Shown here: positions 12,462 through 23,019 of the stretch, piece by piece
Layout: every line of letters starts with the position of its first letter
Position numbering within the stretch: the stretch's first letter is position 1
Origin: an uncultured SAR86 cluster bacterium
GTDB lineage: Bacteria; Pseudomonadota; Gammaproteobacteria; Magnimaribacterales; D2472
Assembly: GCA_902591665.1 (NCBI GenBank)
Contig: CACJBO010000002.1
Span: forward strand, 87,398 to 151,397
Length of the DNA: 64,000 nucleotides
Direction: 5' to 3'
Notes under the pieces: model-generated
What the model was told of the DNA's origin: nothing
The model's database searches: none
Seen by the model: the letters and a program-made list of their open reading frames with translations, nothing else
Program-made: the position numbers and the translations under genes

Positions 12462-13004
12462 TTATGCTCCAGCAGCCTTTTTAGCTTCTTTTCTTCTTAC
12501 ATTTTCATCAGAGTATCTAACTCCCTTACCTTTATATGGCTCAGGTGGTCTAAAGGCTCTAATTTCAGCAGCAGCTTGACCTAGTATTTGTTTGTTATGG
12601 CTCTTTAAAACAACTTCTGTTTGAGACGGTGTTTCAACTTGTACTTCATCAGGAAGTTGATATTTAACAGGATGTGAAAAGCCAAGAGTCAGCTCAAGTA
12701 ATTTTCCAGATGCCTTTGCTCTGTAACCAACACCTTTTAATTCAAGTTTCTTTTCAAAGCCTTGAGAAACACCAATAATCATATTATTAACCAGTGCTCT
12801 AGTAGTTCCAGCTAGTGCTACTGACTGTTGATTGTTTTCATCATATTTAACAGTTATTACATTATCTGCTATGTCTAATGAAACAGTTTCAGGAAGATCA
12901 AATTTTAATTCGCCGACCTTTCCTTTAACATCTAAACAACCATCATTAAAATTAACAGTAACACCATCTGCAATTTCAATTGGGTTTTTTGCTACTCTAG
13001 ACAT
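12462..13004 (-). CDS. rplF: 50S ribosomal protein L6
   Basis: MSRVAKNPIEIADGV; RPPEPYKGKGVRYSDE. Confidence 0.97.
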   Translation of the reverse strand: MSRVAKNPIEIADGVTVNFNDGCLDVKGKVGELKFDLPETVSLDIADNVITVKYDENNQQSVALAGTTRALVNNMIIGVSQGFEKKLELKGVGYRAKASGKLLELTLGFSHPVKYQLPDEVQVETPSQTEVVLKSHNKQILGQAAAEIRAFRPPEPYKGKGVRYSDENVRRKEAKKAAGA

Positions 13005-13006
13005 TA

Positions 13007-13402
13007 TTAAAATACCTCACAAAGAATTTCACCACCAACGTTCTTGGACTTTGCATCTGTATCAGTCATAAGACCTTGGTTAGTTGAAACAATATATGAA
13101 CCTAAACCATTTTTTACAGATTTAAGTTCACTAGAAGCAGAATACTTGCGTAAACTTGGCTTGCTTATTCTTTTTAAAGTTTTAATGACTGGAGAGGAGT
13201 TATGATATTTAAGCACTACTTTTAAAGATGGTTTACCATCAATCTCATCTTTGCTACAGCTTTTAATATATCCTTCTGTAACTAAAACATTAACAAGTTC
13301 ATGCTTTAATTTTGAATATGGAACATCCACATCAACCTTACCTCGCATTAAACCATTACGAATTCTTGTTAAACAATCTGCTATAGGATCTTGAAAACTC
13401 AT
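13007..13402 (-). CDS. rpsH: 30S ribosomal protein S8
   Basis: MSFQDPIADCLTRIRNG; GGEILCEVF. Confidence 0.97.
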   Translation of the reverse strand: MSFQDPIADCLTRIRNGLMRGKVDVDVPYSKLKHELVNVLVTEGYIKSCSKDEIDGKPSLKVVLKYHNSSPVIKTLKRISKPSLRKYSASSELKSVKNGLGSYIVSTNQGLMTDTDAKSKNVGGEILCEVF

Positions 13403-13406
13403 ATTA

Positions 13407-13712
13407 TTACCAACTTGATTTAACTAAACCTGGAATATCACCTCTCATTGCAGCTTCTCTTAATTTGATTCTGCTTAAACCAAATTTTCTATAAACAGCA
13501 TGAGGCCTACCAGTGACCTGACATCTTCTTACAACTCTTGATGGACTAGAATTTCTTGGAAGTTTTTGAAACTTTATAGAAGCTTCATATCTTTCTTCGC
13601 TACTAGCATTTTGATCATTCATAATTGCCTTTAACGCAGCTCTTTTTTCAGCATACTTTGCAACCATTTTTATTCTCTTGTGCTCTCTAGCTATCATTGA
13701 TTTCTTTGCCAT
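13407..13712 (-). CDS. rpsN: 30S ribosomal protein S14
   Basis: [40 protein letters not shown]. Confidence 0.97.
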   Translation of the reverse strand: MAKKSMIAREHKRIKMVAKYAEKRAALKAIMNDQNASSEERYEASIKFQKLPRNSSPSRVVRRCQVTGRPHAVYRKFGLSRIKLREAAMRGDIPGLVKSSW

Positions 13713-13723
13713 ACTTTTTTTAC

Positions 13724-14263
13724 CTACTTTTTAAATGGAAATTCTAAAACTTCTAATAAAGCTTTAGCGCCCTCTTTATCTGATGCAGAGGTGTTAATAC
13801 ATACATCCATACCTCTAATAGTGTCTACATTATCAAACTTAATTTCTGGGAAAATTATTTGTTCTTTAATTCCAAAATTATAGTTACCCTGTCCATCAAA
13901 AGATTTAGGATTCATACCTCTAAAATCTCTTTCTCTAGGAATTGCAATATTTATTAACCTTTCCATAAATTCATACATTTTGTCGCCACGTAATGTCACT
14001 TTACATCCAAGAGGCCAACCCTCTCTGATCTTAAAGCTAGCTACTGATTTCCTAGCCTTTGTAATGACTGGTTTTTGACCAGCTATAGCTGTTAAGTTTT
14101 GAACAGCTGATTCTAGATGCTTCTTGTCATTAGCAGCCTCACCAACACCCATGTTGATCACAACTTTTGTTAACTTTGGAACAGCCATAACATTCTTAAT
14201 TCCTAACTTCTCTTGAAGTACAGCCTTAAGCTCAGTATTGTATTTTTCTCTTAAATTTGACAT
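13724..14263 (-). CDS. rplE: 50S ribosomal protein L5
   Basis: [16 protein letters not shown]; spc operon order. Confidence 0.97.
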   Translation of the reverse strand: MSNLREKYNTELKAVLQEKLGIKNVMAVPKLTKVVINMGVGEAANDKKHLESAVQNLTAIAGQKPVITKARKSVASFKIREGWPLGCKVTLRGDKMYEFMERLINIAIPRERDFRGMNPKSFDGQGNYNFGIKEQIIFPEIKFDNVDTIRGMDVCINTSASDKEGAKALLEVLEFPFKK

Positions 14264-14590
14264 TTACTTTATCTCTTTACTATCAGACTTAAATAATCTT
14301 ATTTTCTTTCCATCTTTGTTAGTTGAATAAGAAATCTTATCTTTTGATTTTTTACTAGGATTCCATATAGCTAAGTTAGAAAGTGCAATAGCAGCCTCTT
14401 GTTCAACCACACCACCTGTAACACCCATTTCAGGATTAGGTTTGGTGTGTTTTTTAACCATATTAATTCCAGTTACAATCCCCTTATTCTTGGACTTTAT
14501 AATTTTTCTTAAAGTACCTTTTTTTCCAAGGTCTTTACCGGCAACAACAATAACCTCATCGCCAGTTCTCAATTTAGTTGGAGTAATCAT
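14264..14590 (-). CDS. rplX: 50S ribosomal protein L24
   Basis: KLRTGDEVIVVAGKDLGKKGTL KOW motif. Confidence 0.96.
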   Translation of the reverse strand: MITPTKLRTGDEVIVVAGKDLGKKGTLRKIIKSKNKGIVTGINMVKKHTKPNPEMGVTGGVVEQEAAIALSNLAIWNPSKKSKDKISYSTNKDGKKIRLFKSDSKEIK

Positions 14591-14592
14591 TT

Positions 14593-14961
14593 TTAGAGAA
14601 CCTCCGGTGCTAAAGATAATATTTTCATGTGTTTTCCATCTCTAAGCTCTCTAGTTACTGGCCCAAATACACGAGTTCCTATTGGAGCTTTTTGATTATT
14701 AATTAGCACAGCTGCATTTTCATCAAATTTAATCAAAGATCCATCTCTTCGTCTTACGCCTTTTTTTGTTCTAACGATTAATGCGTCTACTACTTGTCCT
14801 TTTTTAACTTTTCCAGTTGGTATAGCCTCTCTGACAGCAACTTTAATAATATCGCCAATATTTGCATATCTTCTCTTTGATCCGCCCAGGACCTTAATAC
14901 ACATAACACTTCTTGCTCCGCTGTTATCAGCAATTTTTAAAAGCGATTGCATCTGAATCAT
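14593..14961 (-). CDS. rplN: 50S ribosomal protein L14
   Basis: [28 protein letters not shown]. Confidence 0.97.
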   Translation of the reverse strand: MIQMQSLLKIADNSGARSVMCIKVLGGSKRRYANIGDIIKVAVREAIPTGKVKKGQVVDALIVRTKKGVRRRDGSLIKFDENAAVLINNQKAPIGTRVFGPVTRELRDGKHMKILSLAPEVL

Positions 14962-15239
14962 TACTCACTCTCCTCAGATTTTGTTTCTTCAATTGACGGA
15001 TTGTTTTCTACAAGCACCCAAGTCTTGCTTTTTGAAATTGGTCTACACTCTTTTACAGTTACAACATCGCCTATTGATGCGGAATTGTTTTCATCGTGAG
15101 CATGAACTTTTGTAGCCCTTTTCATAACTTTCCCATAAAGAGGATGCTTAACTTTTCTTTCAATTCTTACAGTTATTGTTTTGTCAGCCTTATCGCTTGT
15201 AACAACACCTGATAAAACTCTTGGATTAGTTGTATTCAT
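14961..15239 (-). CDS. rpsQ: 30S ribosomal protein S17
   Basis: [30 protein letters not shown]. Confidence 0.96.
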   Translation of the reverse strand: MNTTNPRVLSGVVTSDKADKTITVRIERKVKHPLYGKVMKRATKVHAHDENNSASIGDVVTVKECRPISKSKTWVLVENNPSIEETKSEESE

Positions 15240-15445
15240 TATTTACTATCCTGTATTTTTAATTCATTCATTAAAGTTTTAATCCTGGCAATTTTTTTTC
15301 TAGCAGCATTCAACTGATTAGTTTCATTCAGCTGACCTGTTTTGTGCTTTATTCTGAGATTAAATTGCTCTTGCCTTGTAGCAATAAGTTCAGAATTAAG
15401 TTGCTCTAAATTTTTCTTTCTAAGCTCTACTAAATCTTTATTCAT
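15239..15445 (-). CDS. rpmC: 50S ribosomal protein L29
   Basis: [27 protein letters not shown]. Confidence 0.95.
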   Translation of the reverse strand: MNKDLVELRKKNLEQLNSELIATRQEQFNLRIKHKTGQLNETNQLNAARKKIARIKTLMNELKIQDSK

Positions 15446-15856
15446 TTAGACATCCTTACTTATAAAATGCGTTTTTATAGGAAGTTTTGCAGATGCTAAT
15501 TTAAAAGCTTCTCTTGCTAATTCTTCTTCAACACCAGCCATTTCAAACATAACCTTTCCAGGCTGAACAAGCGCAACCCAATATTCAACATTACCCTTAC
15601 CTTTACCCATACGAACTTCTAAAGGTTTTTTCGTTATTGGTTTGTCAGGAAATATTCTTATCCAGATATTTCCACCTCTTTTAATATGTCTTGTCATAGC
15701 TCTTCTTGCAGCTTCAATCTGACGAGCAGTTATTCTTCCTCTGTCCGAGGCAACAAGACCAAATCTTCCAAATGCCACAGTGTTACCATTTTGAGCAAGG
15801 CCTCTGTTACGACCTTTGTGCATTTTTCTAAATTTTGTTTGCTTTGGTTGTAACAT
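15446..15856 (-). CDS. rplP: 50S ribosomal protein L16
   Basis: [21 protein letters not shown]. Confidence 0.97.
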   Translation of the reverse strand: MLQPKQTKFRKMHKGRNRGLAQNGNTVAFGRFGLVASDRGRITARQIEAARRAMTRHIKRGGNIWIRIFPDKPITKKPLEVRMGKGKGNVEYWVALVQPGKVMFEMAGVEEELAREAFKLASAKLPIKTHFISKDV

Positions 15857-15858
15857 TT

Positions 15859-16518
15859 TTAATTAACTCCAACTTCTGTTTTAAATGGATCTTCAGTAAT
15901 TTCACCTTTAAATACCCAAACTTTGACACCAATAATTCCGTATGTAGTAAGTGCTTCTGCAGTAGCATAGTCAATATCAGCTCTTAACGTATGCAAAGGA
16001 ACTCGTCCTTCCCTATACCATTCAGTTCTTGCAATCTCAGCACCATTTAATCTTCCAGAAACTTCAATTCTTACACCTTTAGCACTTTGTCTTAGAGCGC
16101 TTTGTACTGTTCTTTTCATGGCCCTTCTGAACATAACTCTTTTTTCTAATTGTTGAGCCACTCCCTCAGCTAAGATTTGAGCATCTAAATCTGGTTTTTT
16201 AACTTCCTTAATATTGATTTGAGCAGGTCTTTGAACGATTTTCTCTACTGCTTTTTTAAGATTATCTATTTCTTCACCACGTTTACCAATAATAATTCCA
16301 GGTCTTGATGTGTAAATAGACACTACAAAATTTTCTGCAGATCTCTCAAGTTCAATTCTGCTAATTGAAGAATTTTTAAGTTTTTTCTTAAAGTATTCCC
16401 TAACTTTTAAATCTTGAATTAAATTTGTAGAAAAGTCTTTGCCTTTAGCATACCAATTAGCGTTTTGCTTTTTAGACGTTCCTAATCTAAAACCTGTTGG
16501 ATTTACTTTTTGTCCCAT
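15859..16518 (-). CDS. rpsC: 30S ribosomal protein S3
   Basis: [27 protein letters not shown] motif. Confidence 0.97.
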   Translation of the reverse strand: MGQKVNPTGFRLGTSKKQNANWYAKGKDFSTNLIQDLKVREYFKKKLKNSSISRIELERSAENFVVSIYTSRPGIIIGKRGEEIDNLKKAVEKIVQRPAQINIKEVKKPDLDAQILAEGVAQQLEKRVMFRRAMKRTVQSALRQSAKGVRIEVSGRLNGAEIARTEWYREGRVPLHTLRADIDYATAEALTTYGIIGVKVWVFKGEITEDPFKTEVGVN

Positions 16519-16856
16519 TACTTACTTCCCTCAGCTAATATGATTTCTATATGGCATGTAGGCTTGATAATTCTATCGGCTCTGCCTCTAGCTCTTGGTT
16601 TCATTCTTTTTAATCTCATTCCTTGATTAACAATTATTGATTTAACTGATAATAAATCTACGTCTGCCTTATTATTATGTTCAGCATTTGCGATTGCTGA
16701 TTCCAGCAACTTTTTGATGACTGCAGATCCTTTTTGCTTATTAAAATTTAAGAAGTCCATAGCATCTTGAACAGACTTTCCTCTTATAGCATTGGCAACT
16801 AGACCAGCCTTTTGTGGTGATAATCTAGTACCTTTTAAATAAGCTCTTGTTTCCAT
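16518..16856 (-). CDS. rplV: 50S ribosomal protein L22
   Basis: [38 protein letters not shown]. Confidence 0.96.
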   Translation of the reverse strand: METRAYLKGTRLSPQKAGLVANAIRGKSVQDAMDFLNFNKQKGSAVIKKLLESAIANAEHNNKADVDLLSVKSIIVNQGMRLKRMKPRARGRADRIIKPTCHIEIILAEGSK

Positions 16857-17128
16857 TATTTAGCCTTCCTATCGCCAGAGTGCATTTTGAAAGTTCTTGT
16901 TATAGCAAATTCACCCAGCTTATGACCGACCATATCTTCATTGATATAAACAGGTACATGTTGTCTACCGTTGTGAACTGCAATAGTTAAACCGACCATA
17001 GACGGATTAATCATTGATCTTCTGGACCATGTTTTTATAGGTCTTTTATCATTAGACGCCAAAGCAGCCTCTACTTTTTTCTCAAGAGACAAGTCTATGA
17101 ATGGTCCTTTTTTTAATGATCTTGGCAT
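16856..17128 (-). CDS. rpsS: 30S ribosomal protein S19
   Basis: [29 protein letters not shown]. Confidence 0.97.
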   Translation of the reverse strand: MPRSLKKGPFIDLSLEKKVEAALASNDKRPIKTWSRRSMINPSMVGLTIAVHNGRQHVPVYINEDMVGHKLGEFAITRTFKMHSGDRKAK

Positions 17129-17133
17129 ATTAT

Positions 17134-17961
17134 TTACTTCCTACTTCCTCTTCTTCTGATAATTAGGTCATCAGTTCTTTGATTTTTTCTTGTCTTGTAG
17201 CCTTTAGTCGGAACACCCCATGGAGTAGATGGATGTCTTCCTCCTGACGTTCTTCCTTCACCACCACCGTGTGGATGGTCAACTGGGTTCATAGCCACAC
17301 CTCTTACAGTAGGTCTAACACCTCTCCATCTTTTAGCGCCTGCTTTACCTAAGGACTTAAGATTATTTTCTTGATTTGATACGGTTCCTAAAGTTGCTCT
17401 GCATTCCCATAAAACTTTTCTAGTTTCGCCAGACTGAAGTCTTAATGTTGCATATATCCCTTCTTTAGCTACCAATCTTGCAGAAGTTCCAGCACTTCTT
17501 GCAAGTTGTGCACCTTTTAAGGGTTTTAGCTCAACACAATGAACGTTAGTACCTAATGGTATATCTTTTAGCTTCATTGAATTGCCAACTTTAATTTCAC
17601 AATTGTCAGCTGAAATAACCTCGTCACCAACTTTTAATTTGGAAGGGGCGATAATATATCTTCTTTCACCGTCTTTATATAATAGTAGTGCTATGTGAGC
17701 AGATCTATTAGGATCGTATTCAATTCTCTCGACAACTGCAGGGATATCAAACTTATTACGCTTAAAGTCAATGACTCTGTAATGCTGTTTGTGACCTCCA
17801 CCTTGATGTCTAACTGTTATTCTTCCGTTATTATTTCTTCCACCATTCTTAGATTTGACTCGAGTGAGTGACTTTAAAGGCTTGCCTTTATATAAGTCAG
17901 CCTTTACTGCTATTACACCCCGTCTTCCAGGACTAGTAGGTTTTGCTTTTATGACTGCCAT
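17134..17961 (-). CDS. rplB: 50S ribosomal protein L2
   Basis: [26 protein letters not shown]. Confidence 0.98.
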   Translation of the reverse strand: MAVIKAKPTSPGRRGVIAVKADLYKGKPLKSLTRVKSKNGGRNNNGRITVRHQGGGHKQHYRVIDFKRNKFDIPAVVERIEYDPNRSAHIALLLYKDGERRYIIAPSKLKVGDEVISADNCEIKVGNSMKLKDIPLGTNVHCVELKPLKGAQLARSAGTSARLVAKEGIYATLRLQSGETRKVLWECRATLGTVSNQENNLKSLGKAGAKRWRGVRPTVRGVAMNPVDHPHGGGEGRTSGGRHPSTPWGVPTKGYKTRKNQRTDDLIIRRRGSRK

Positions 17962-17963
17962 GA

Positions 17964-18260
17964 TTAATTAATTCCCTCAAACTGTATTTCAGAATCTTTG
18001 CTTATCGAAACAAATGCTTTTTTATAGTCTGATCTTTTATACATACCAAATCTGTTACGCTTCCTTTTGCCTTTAACAATAGAAGTAGTGACTTTTAAAA
18101 CTTCAACTTTGAATAGTTCCTCAACAGCCTTCTTTATCTCTCTTTTATTTGAATCAAGATCAACTTTAAAGACTATCTGTTTTAAAGACTCGCCAATTCT
18201 TGCTGATTTTTCAGTAACAATAGGAGATTTGATTAATGTGTATAGTTTTTCGTTATGCAT
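17964..18260 (-). CDS. rplW: 50S ribosomal protein L23
   Basis: [26 protein letters not shown]. Confidence 0.96.
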   Translation of the reverse strand: MHNEKLYTLIKSPIVTEKSARIGESLKQIVFKVDLDSNKREIKKAVEELFKVEVLKVTTSIVKGKRKRNRFGMYKRSDYKKAFVSISKDSEIQFEGIN

Positions 18261-18867
18261 CTATCCACTCCTCAATTTTCTTAAAGGCATCAGCAGTAAC
18301 AGCAACCTTTTGAGCTTTTAATAGATTTACAGGATTGATTTCTCTTACTGTAATAATGTCAACATTTGGAATATTTCTAGCTGACAAATATAGATTAACG
18401 TCTAATTCATCAGTAATTATTAGAACCTTGCTTAAAGAAAACTCTTTCAAGAAATTAGCTATCTCTTTTGTTTTAGGTTTTTCTAAAACAGGTTTTTCTA
18501 TTGCAACCAATCTTCCTTGCCTAAGAAGTTCAGAAAATATAGATCTTATGGCAGCTCTATACATCTTTTTATTAATTTTCTTACTGTAATCTCTAGGTGT
18601 AGCTGCAAATGCTATACCACCACCTCTCCAAAGAGGGCTTCTGATAGTACCTGCACGGGCTCTACCAGTTCCTTTTTGTCTGTAAGGTTTTTTTCCTCCG
18701 CCGCGAACTTCAGATCTTGTCTTTTGTTTTGAAGTGCCCTGTCTTGACCCAGCAAGAAAGCTTACAACAGCTTGATGTACTAGTGCTTCATTAAAATCTT
18801 TGCTAAAAGCATTTTCAGATATATTTATATCTTGATTTTTTGTTGATGAGAGTAATTCTATTTTCAT
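18253..18867 (-). CDS. rplD: 50S ribosomal protein L4
   Basis: [42 protein letters not shown]. Confidence 0.97.
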   Translation of the reverse strand: MKIELLSSTKNQDINISENAFSKDFNEALVHQAVVSFLAGSRQGTSKQKTRSEVRGGGKKPYRQKGTGRARAGTIRSPLWRGGGIAFAATPRDYSKKINKKMYRAAIRSIFSELLRQGRLVAIEKPVLEKPKTKEIANFLKEFSLSKVLIITDELDVNLYLSARNIPNVDIITVREINPVNLLKAQKVAVTADAFKKIEEWIDA

Positions 18868-19499
18868 GATTTTTTCAGCGCTGGTTTGATTTTTAAATCA
18901 GATCCATTGAAACCTGGAACTGCACCTTTGATATAAATGACGTTATTTTCTACATCTAAATCAACTATTTTTAAACTTTGAACTGTCTTCTGCACATTAC
19001 CCATGTGACCAGACATCTTTTTTCCTTTCCAAACTCTTCCTGGAGTTTGGCATTGACCTATTGAACCATGTGCTCTGTGCGATAGTGAATTACCATGCGT
19101 TGCATCTTGCATTGAGAAGTTATGTCGTTTAATTACGCCTGCATAACCCTTACCTTTAGATGTTCCAGTAACATCGACATACTGTCCAACCTCGAAAATA
19201 TCGGCTGTTAAATGTTTGCCTACTTCATATTCTTCTGATATTTCTTCGGATGATCTAAACTCGGCAAGTATTCCTGGCTCTAAGTTAATTTTTTTATAAA
19301 ACTCACTCTTAGCTTTGTTGATATTATTGGATTTGGTGGTTTTTGATACAACAAATGCATTGTAACCATCTCTTTCAGATGTCTTTATATCAGCAATAAA
19401 ATTACCACAAACAGAAACTGCGGTAACTGGTACAGATTCACCGTCTTCAAGAAAAAGACGAGACATTCCAGATTTTTTTCCTATCAAGCCTATGCTCAA
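18864..19499 (-). CDS. rplC: 50S ribosomal protein L3 (TTG start, AGGAG upstream)
   Basis: [29 protein letters not shown]; codon at 19497-19499 reads TTG. Confidence 0.96.
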   Translation of the reverse strand: MSIGLIGKKSGMSRLFLEDGESVPVTAVSVCGNFIADIKTSERDGYNAFVVSKTTKSNNINKAKSEFYKKINLEPGILAEFRSSEEISEEYEVGKHLTADIFEVGQYVDVTGTSKGKGYAGVIKRHNFSMQDATHGNSLSHRAHGSIGQCQTPGRVWKGKKMSGHMGNVQKTVQSLKIVDLDVENNVIYIKGAVPGFNGSDLKIKPALKKS

Positions 19500-19559
19500 T
19501 TTATTCTCCTTTTACGGGGCTAATCACCCTCTATGGCCGCTATCGCGTTAAAATTTGGA

Positions 19560-19871
19560 CTAGCCCAGGCTTATCTGAACATCTACCCCAGAGGATAGAT
19601 CTAACTTCATTAAAGCATCAACTGTTTTATCAGTTGGTTTGACTATATCCATTAGTCTTTTATATGTAACAATCTCATATTGATCTCTTGCATCTTTATC
19701 TTTATGCGGTGATTTCAATATAGTTGTTCTCTCTTTTTTAACAGGTAGAGGAATAGGTCCATTAATTACTGCGCCTGTCTTCTTAACAGTCTCTACAATT
19801 AATTTAGCTGAAGCATCTATCAGTCTATAATCAAAAGCCTTAAGCCTAATTCTGATTGATTGATTCTCCAT
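19560..19871 (-). CDS. rpsJ: 30S ribosomal protein S10
   Basis: [29 protein letters not shown]. Confidence 0.97.
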   Translation of the reverse strand: MENQSIRIRLKAFDYRLIDASAKLIVETVKKTGAVINGPIPLPVKKERTTILKSPHKDKDARDQYEIVTYKRLMDIVKPTDKTVDALMKLDLSSGVDVQISLG

Positions 19872-19926
19872 TATTTCCTTTATTTATCCTATTATTTCTT
19901 TTAAAAATTAATTTCGCTAATCGCAA

Positions 19927-19966
19927 AATGTGGCGTATTCTAAGCCCCTTATGGCTATACTGTCAA
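19927..19966 (-). promoter_or_regulatory. Putative sigma70 promoter of the S10 operon with GC-rich discriminator
   Basis: Minus strand TTGACA-N18-TAGAAT followed by ACGCCACA. Confidence 0.75.
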
Positions 19967-19995
19967 CAATATTAGAAAGTTTATTAACCCCTTAT

Positions 19996-22098
19996 TTATG
20001 AGGTTTTTAAACCCTCTGCAATGTTGCTTGGAACTTCACCATACTTAGTAAATTCCATAGTAAATGTAGCCCTACCCTGGGTTGCAGATCTAAGATCAGT
20101 AGCATATCCAAACATTTCAGCTAAAGGCACTTCTGATGAAACTTCTTTGCCTGAGGTAATATCTTCCATTCCTAATATAATTCCTCTTCTTCTGTTTAAA
20201 TCACCAACAACGTCACCCATATGTTCCTCAGGAGTTACTACAACAACCTTCATAATAGGCTCTAATATTGCAGGTTTAGCTTTGTTAGCGCCTTCTTTAA
20301 GTGCCATTGAACCAGCAATTTTAAAAGCCATTTCATTGGAATCAACATCGTGGAATGATCCATCATACAATGTTGCCCTTAAAGCCAATAAAGGATATCC
20401 AGCAATCACACCATTTTGCATTTGTTCTTGAATTCCCTTGTTAACTGCAGGTATATATTCTTTAGGTATTACACCACCAACAATTTTATCTACAAATTCG
20501 TATTCATCATCAAGTCCTAAAGGCTCAAGTTTTAACCACACATGTCCGTACTGACCTTTACCACCTGATTGCCTTACAAACTTTCCTTCAACCTCAACCG
20601 TCTCTTTGATTGTCTCTCTATAAGCCACTTGAGGTTTGCCAATATTTGCTTCAACTGAGAATTCCCTTTTCATTCGATCAACAAGCACATCTAAATGCAA
20701 CTCACCCATACCAGAAATTATGGTTTGTCCGGATTCCTCATCACTAGCTACTCTAAATGATGGATCTTCTTGAGCAAGTTTACCTAATGCTAACGACATC
20801 TTTTCTTGATCTGGTTTTGATTTTGGTTCTACTGCTACTGAAATGACTGGTTCAGGAAAATCCATTCTTTCTAGTACAATAGGCTTGTCAGCATCTGACA
20901 ATGTATCACCAGTTGTTATATCTTTTAAACCAATACAAGCTGCAATATCTCCAGCTCTAACTTCTTTAATTTCTTCTCTATTGTTTGAGTGCATTTGCAC
21001 CATTCTTCCAACTCTTTCTTTTTTTGATTTTGTTGAATTAACTACTGCATCACCAACCGATAAGACACCAGAGTAAACTCTAATAAATGTAAGAGTTCCT
21101 ACAAATGGATCAGTAGCAATTTTAAATGCAAGCGCAGAAAATGGTTCTTCGTCTGATGATTTTCTAGAGTCCTCAACTTCATCTTCTTGTGAGTTGTTTG
21201 GTATAACTCCAGTTATAGCTTTAACTTCGTCTGGTGCTGGCAAGAAATCAATTACGGCGTCAAGCATTGCTTGGACGCCTTTATTTTTGAATGCTGAACC
21301 GCACAAACCTACAATCAGCTCATTTGCCAATGATCTTATTCTTAAACCTTCTTTTATTTGCTCTACTGAAAGTTCACCAGATTCTAAATAAGCATCCATA
21401 AGCTCTTCATTGGCCTCAGCTGCTGCCTCAACCATTTCTTCTCTAAGCTGAGAACATTTATCTACTAATTCAGCAGGAATTTCTTTTGAATCAAAAGTAA
21501 GGCCTTGATCATCTTCATTCCAGTAGATTGCTCTATTATTTATAAGATCAACAACACCCTTGAAATCTTCTTCAGTACCGATGTTATATTGAATTGGAAC
21601 AATATTTGCTTGAAGTCTTGTTTTAATTTGATCTACGACTTTTTCAAAGTTTGCTCCAGCTCTATCCATTTTGTTAACAAATACAATTCTTGGGACTTCA
21701 TATCTATTTGCTTGTCTCCAGACTGTTTCAGACTGAGGCTCAACACCAGAAGTACCACAAAATACCACCACAGCTCCGTCAAGAACTCTTAGCGATCTTT
21801 CAACTTCGATTGTAAAATCAACGTGACCTGGGGTATCGATAATATTGATTCTATGCTGAGGGAACTGTTGTTCCATTCCACTCCAAAAACATGTGGTAGC
21901 AGCAGAAGTAATTGTTATGCCTCTTTCTTGTTCCTGCTCCATCCAGTCCATCGTGGCAGCACCATCATGAACTTCTCCAATTTTATGAGAAAGTCCAGTA
22001 TAAAAAAGAACCCTTTCAGTAGTTGTTGTTTTACCTGCATCTACGTGTGCACATATACCAACATTACGATATTTATTTAAAACAGTTTGTCTTGCCAT
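19996..22098 (-). CDS. fusA: Elongation factor G
   Basis: GTPase motifs [25 protein letters not shown]. Confidence 0.98.
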   Translation of the reverse strand: MARQTVLNKYRNVGICAHVDAGKTTTTERVLFYTGLSHKIGEVHDGAATMDWMEQEQERGITITSAATTCFWSGMEQQFPQHRINIIDTPGHVDFTIEVERSLRVLDGAVVVFCGTSGVEPQSETVWRQANRYEVPRIVFVNKMDRAGANFEKVVDQIKTRLQANIVPIQYNIGTEEDFKGVVDLINNRAIYWNEDDQGLTFDSKEIPAELVDKCSQLREEMVEAAAEANEELMDAYLESGELSVEQIKEGLRIRSLANELIVGLCGSAFKNKGVQAMLDAVIDFLPAPDEVKAITGVIPNNSQEDEVEDSRKSSDEEPFSALAFKIATDPFVGTLTFIRVYSGVLSVGDAVVNSTKSKKERVGRMVQMHSNNREEIKEVRAGDIAACIGLKDITTGDTLSDADKPIVLERMDFPEPVISVAVEPKSKPDQEKMSLALGKLAQEDPSFRVASDEESGQTIISGMGELHLDVLVDRMKREFSVEANIGKPQVAYRETIKETVEVEGKFVRQSGGKGQYGHVWLKLEPLGLDDEYEFVDKIVGGVIPKEYIPAVNKGIQEQMQNGVIAGYPLLALRATLYDGSFHDVDSNEMAFKIAGSMALKEGANKAKPAILEPIMKVVVVTPEEHMGDVVGDLNRRRGIILGMEDITSGKEVSSEVPLAEMFGYATDLRSATQGRATFTMEFTKYGEVPSNIAEGLKTS

Positions 22099-22118
22099 AA
22101 TTTTTACTTAATTAATGA

Positions 22119-22589
22119 TTAAAATCTGAAATGTGAGAAAGCTTTGTTTGCTTCAGCCATTTTGTGAACATCTTCTCTTTTTCTAACAGCAGAACCTTTT
22201 TTCTGGGAAGCATCAAGAAGCTCTCCAGCAAGTCTTAAATTCATAGATTTTTCACTTCTTTTTCTTGCTGCATCTACAATCCATCTCATAGCTAGAGCTT
22301 GTCTTCGTGCAGGTCGAATTTCAATTGGAACTTGATAGTTTGCACCGCCAACTCTTCTTGACTTAACTTCAACAACCGGACTGACTTCTTCTAAAGCTTT
22401 CATAAAAACATCCAACGGCTCTTCCTTAGAAGTTTTAGTAATTTGATCAAATGCTCCATATACGATTTTTTCTGCAACAGACTTCTTGCCATCTTTCATT
22501 AGATTGTTCATAAATTTAGCAAGAATTACGTCCTTATACTTAGGATCTGGTAAAACTTTTCTTTTCTCGGGACTTCTTCTTCTTGGCAT
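22119..22589 (-). CDS. rpsG: 30S ribosomal protein S7
   Basis: [20 protein letters not shown]. Confidence 0.97.
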   Translation of the reverse strand: MPRRRSPEKRKVLPDPKYKDVILAKFMNNLMKDGKKSVAEKIVYGAFDQITKTSKEEPLDVFMKALEEVSPVVEVKSRRVGGANYQVPIEIRPARRQALAMRWIVDAARKRSEKSMNLRLAGELLDASQKKGSAVRKREDVHKMAEANKAFSHFRF

Positions 22590-22591
22590 AA

Positions 22592-22963
22592 TTATTTACC
22601 TTTCTTTGCTCCGTATTTGGATCTTCTTTGCTTTCTATTGGCAACTCCTGATGTGTCAAGCGTGCCTCTAACTGTGTGGTATCTAACACCTGGTAAATCT
22701 TTTACCCTGCCACCTCTTATCAGAACCAATGAATGTTCTTGTAGGTTATGACCTTCTCCACCTATGTATGAAGTTACCTCATACCCACTTGTTAATCTAA
22801 CCCTACAAACTTTTCTAAGAGCAGAATTAGGTTTTTTAGGTGTTGTTGTGTAAACACGGGTACATACACCTCTTCTTTGTGGGCATGCATTTAGTGCCGG
22901 TACGTCAGTCTTTCTAACTTTTGGTTTTCTAGACTTTTTTAATAATTGATTTACTGTTGCCAT
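22592..22963 (-). CDS. rpsL: 30S ribosomal protein S12
   Basis: [37 protein letters not shown]. Confidence 0.98.
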   Translation of the reverse strand: MATVNQLLKKSRKPKVRKTDVPALNACPQRRGVCTRVYTTTPKKPNSALRKVCRVRLTSGYEVTSYIGGEGHNLQEHSLVLIRGGRVKDLPGVRYHTVRGTLDTSGVANRKQRRSKYGAKKGK

Positions 22964-22981
22964 AATAATTTATTTTAGTTA

Positions 22982-23017
22982 GGCCGCGATTTTATAGAGC
23001 AGATAAGCCGCGGTCAA
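22982..23017 (-). promoter_or_regulatory. Putative promoter of the str operon (rpsL-rpsG-fusA) with GC-rich discriminator
   Basis: Minus strand TTGACC-N17-TAAAAT followed by CGCGGCC in the rpoC-rpsL gap. Confidence 0.65.
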
Positions 23018-23019
23018 CA

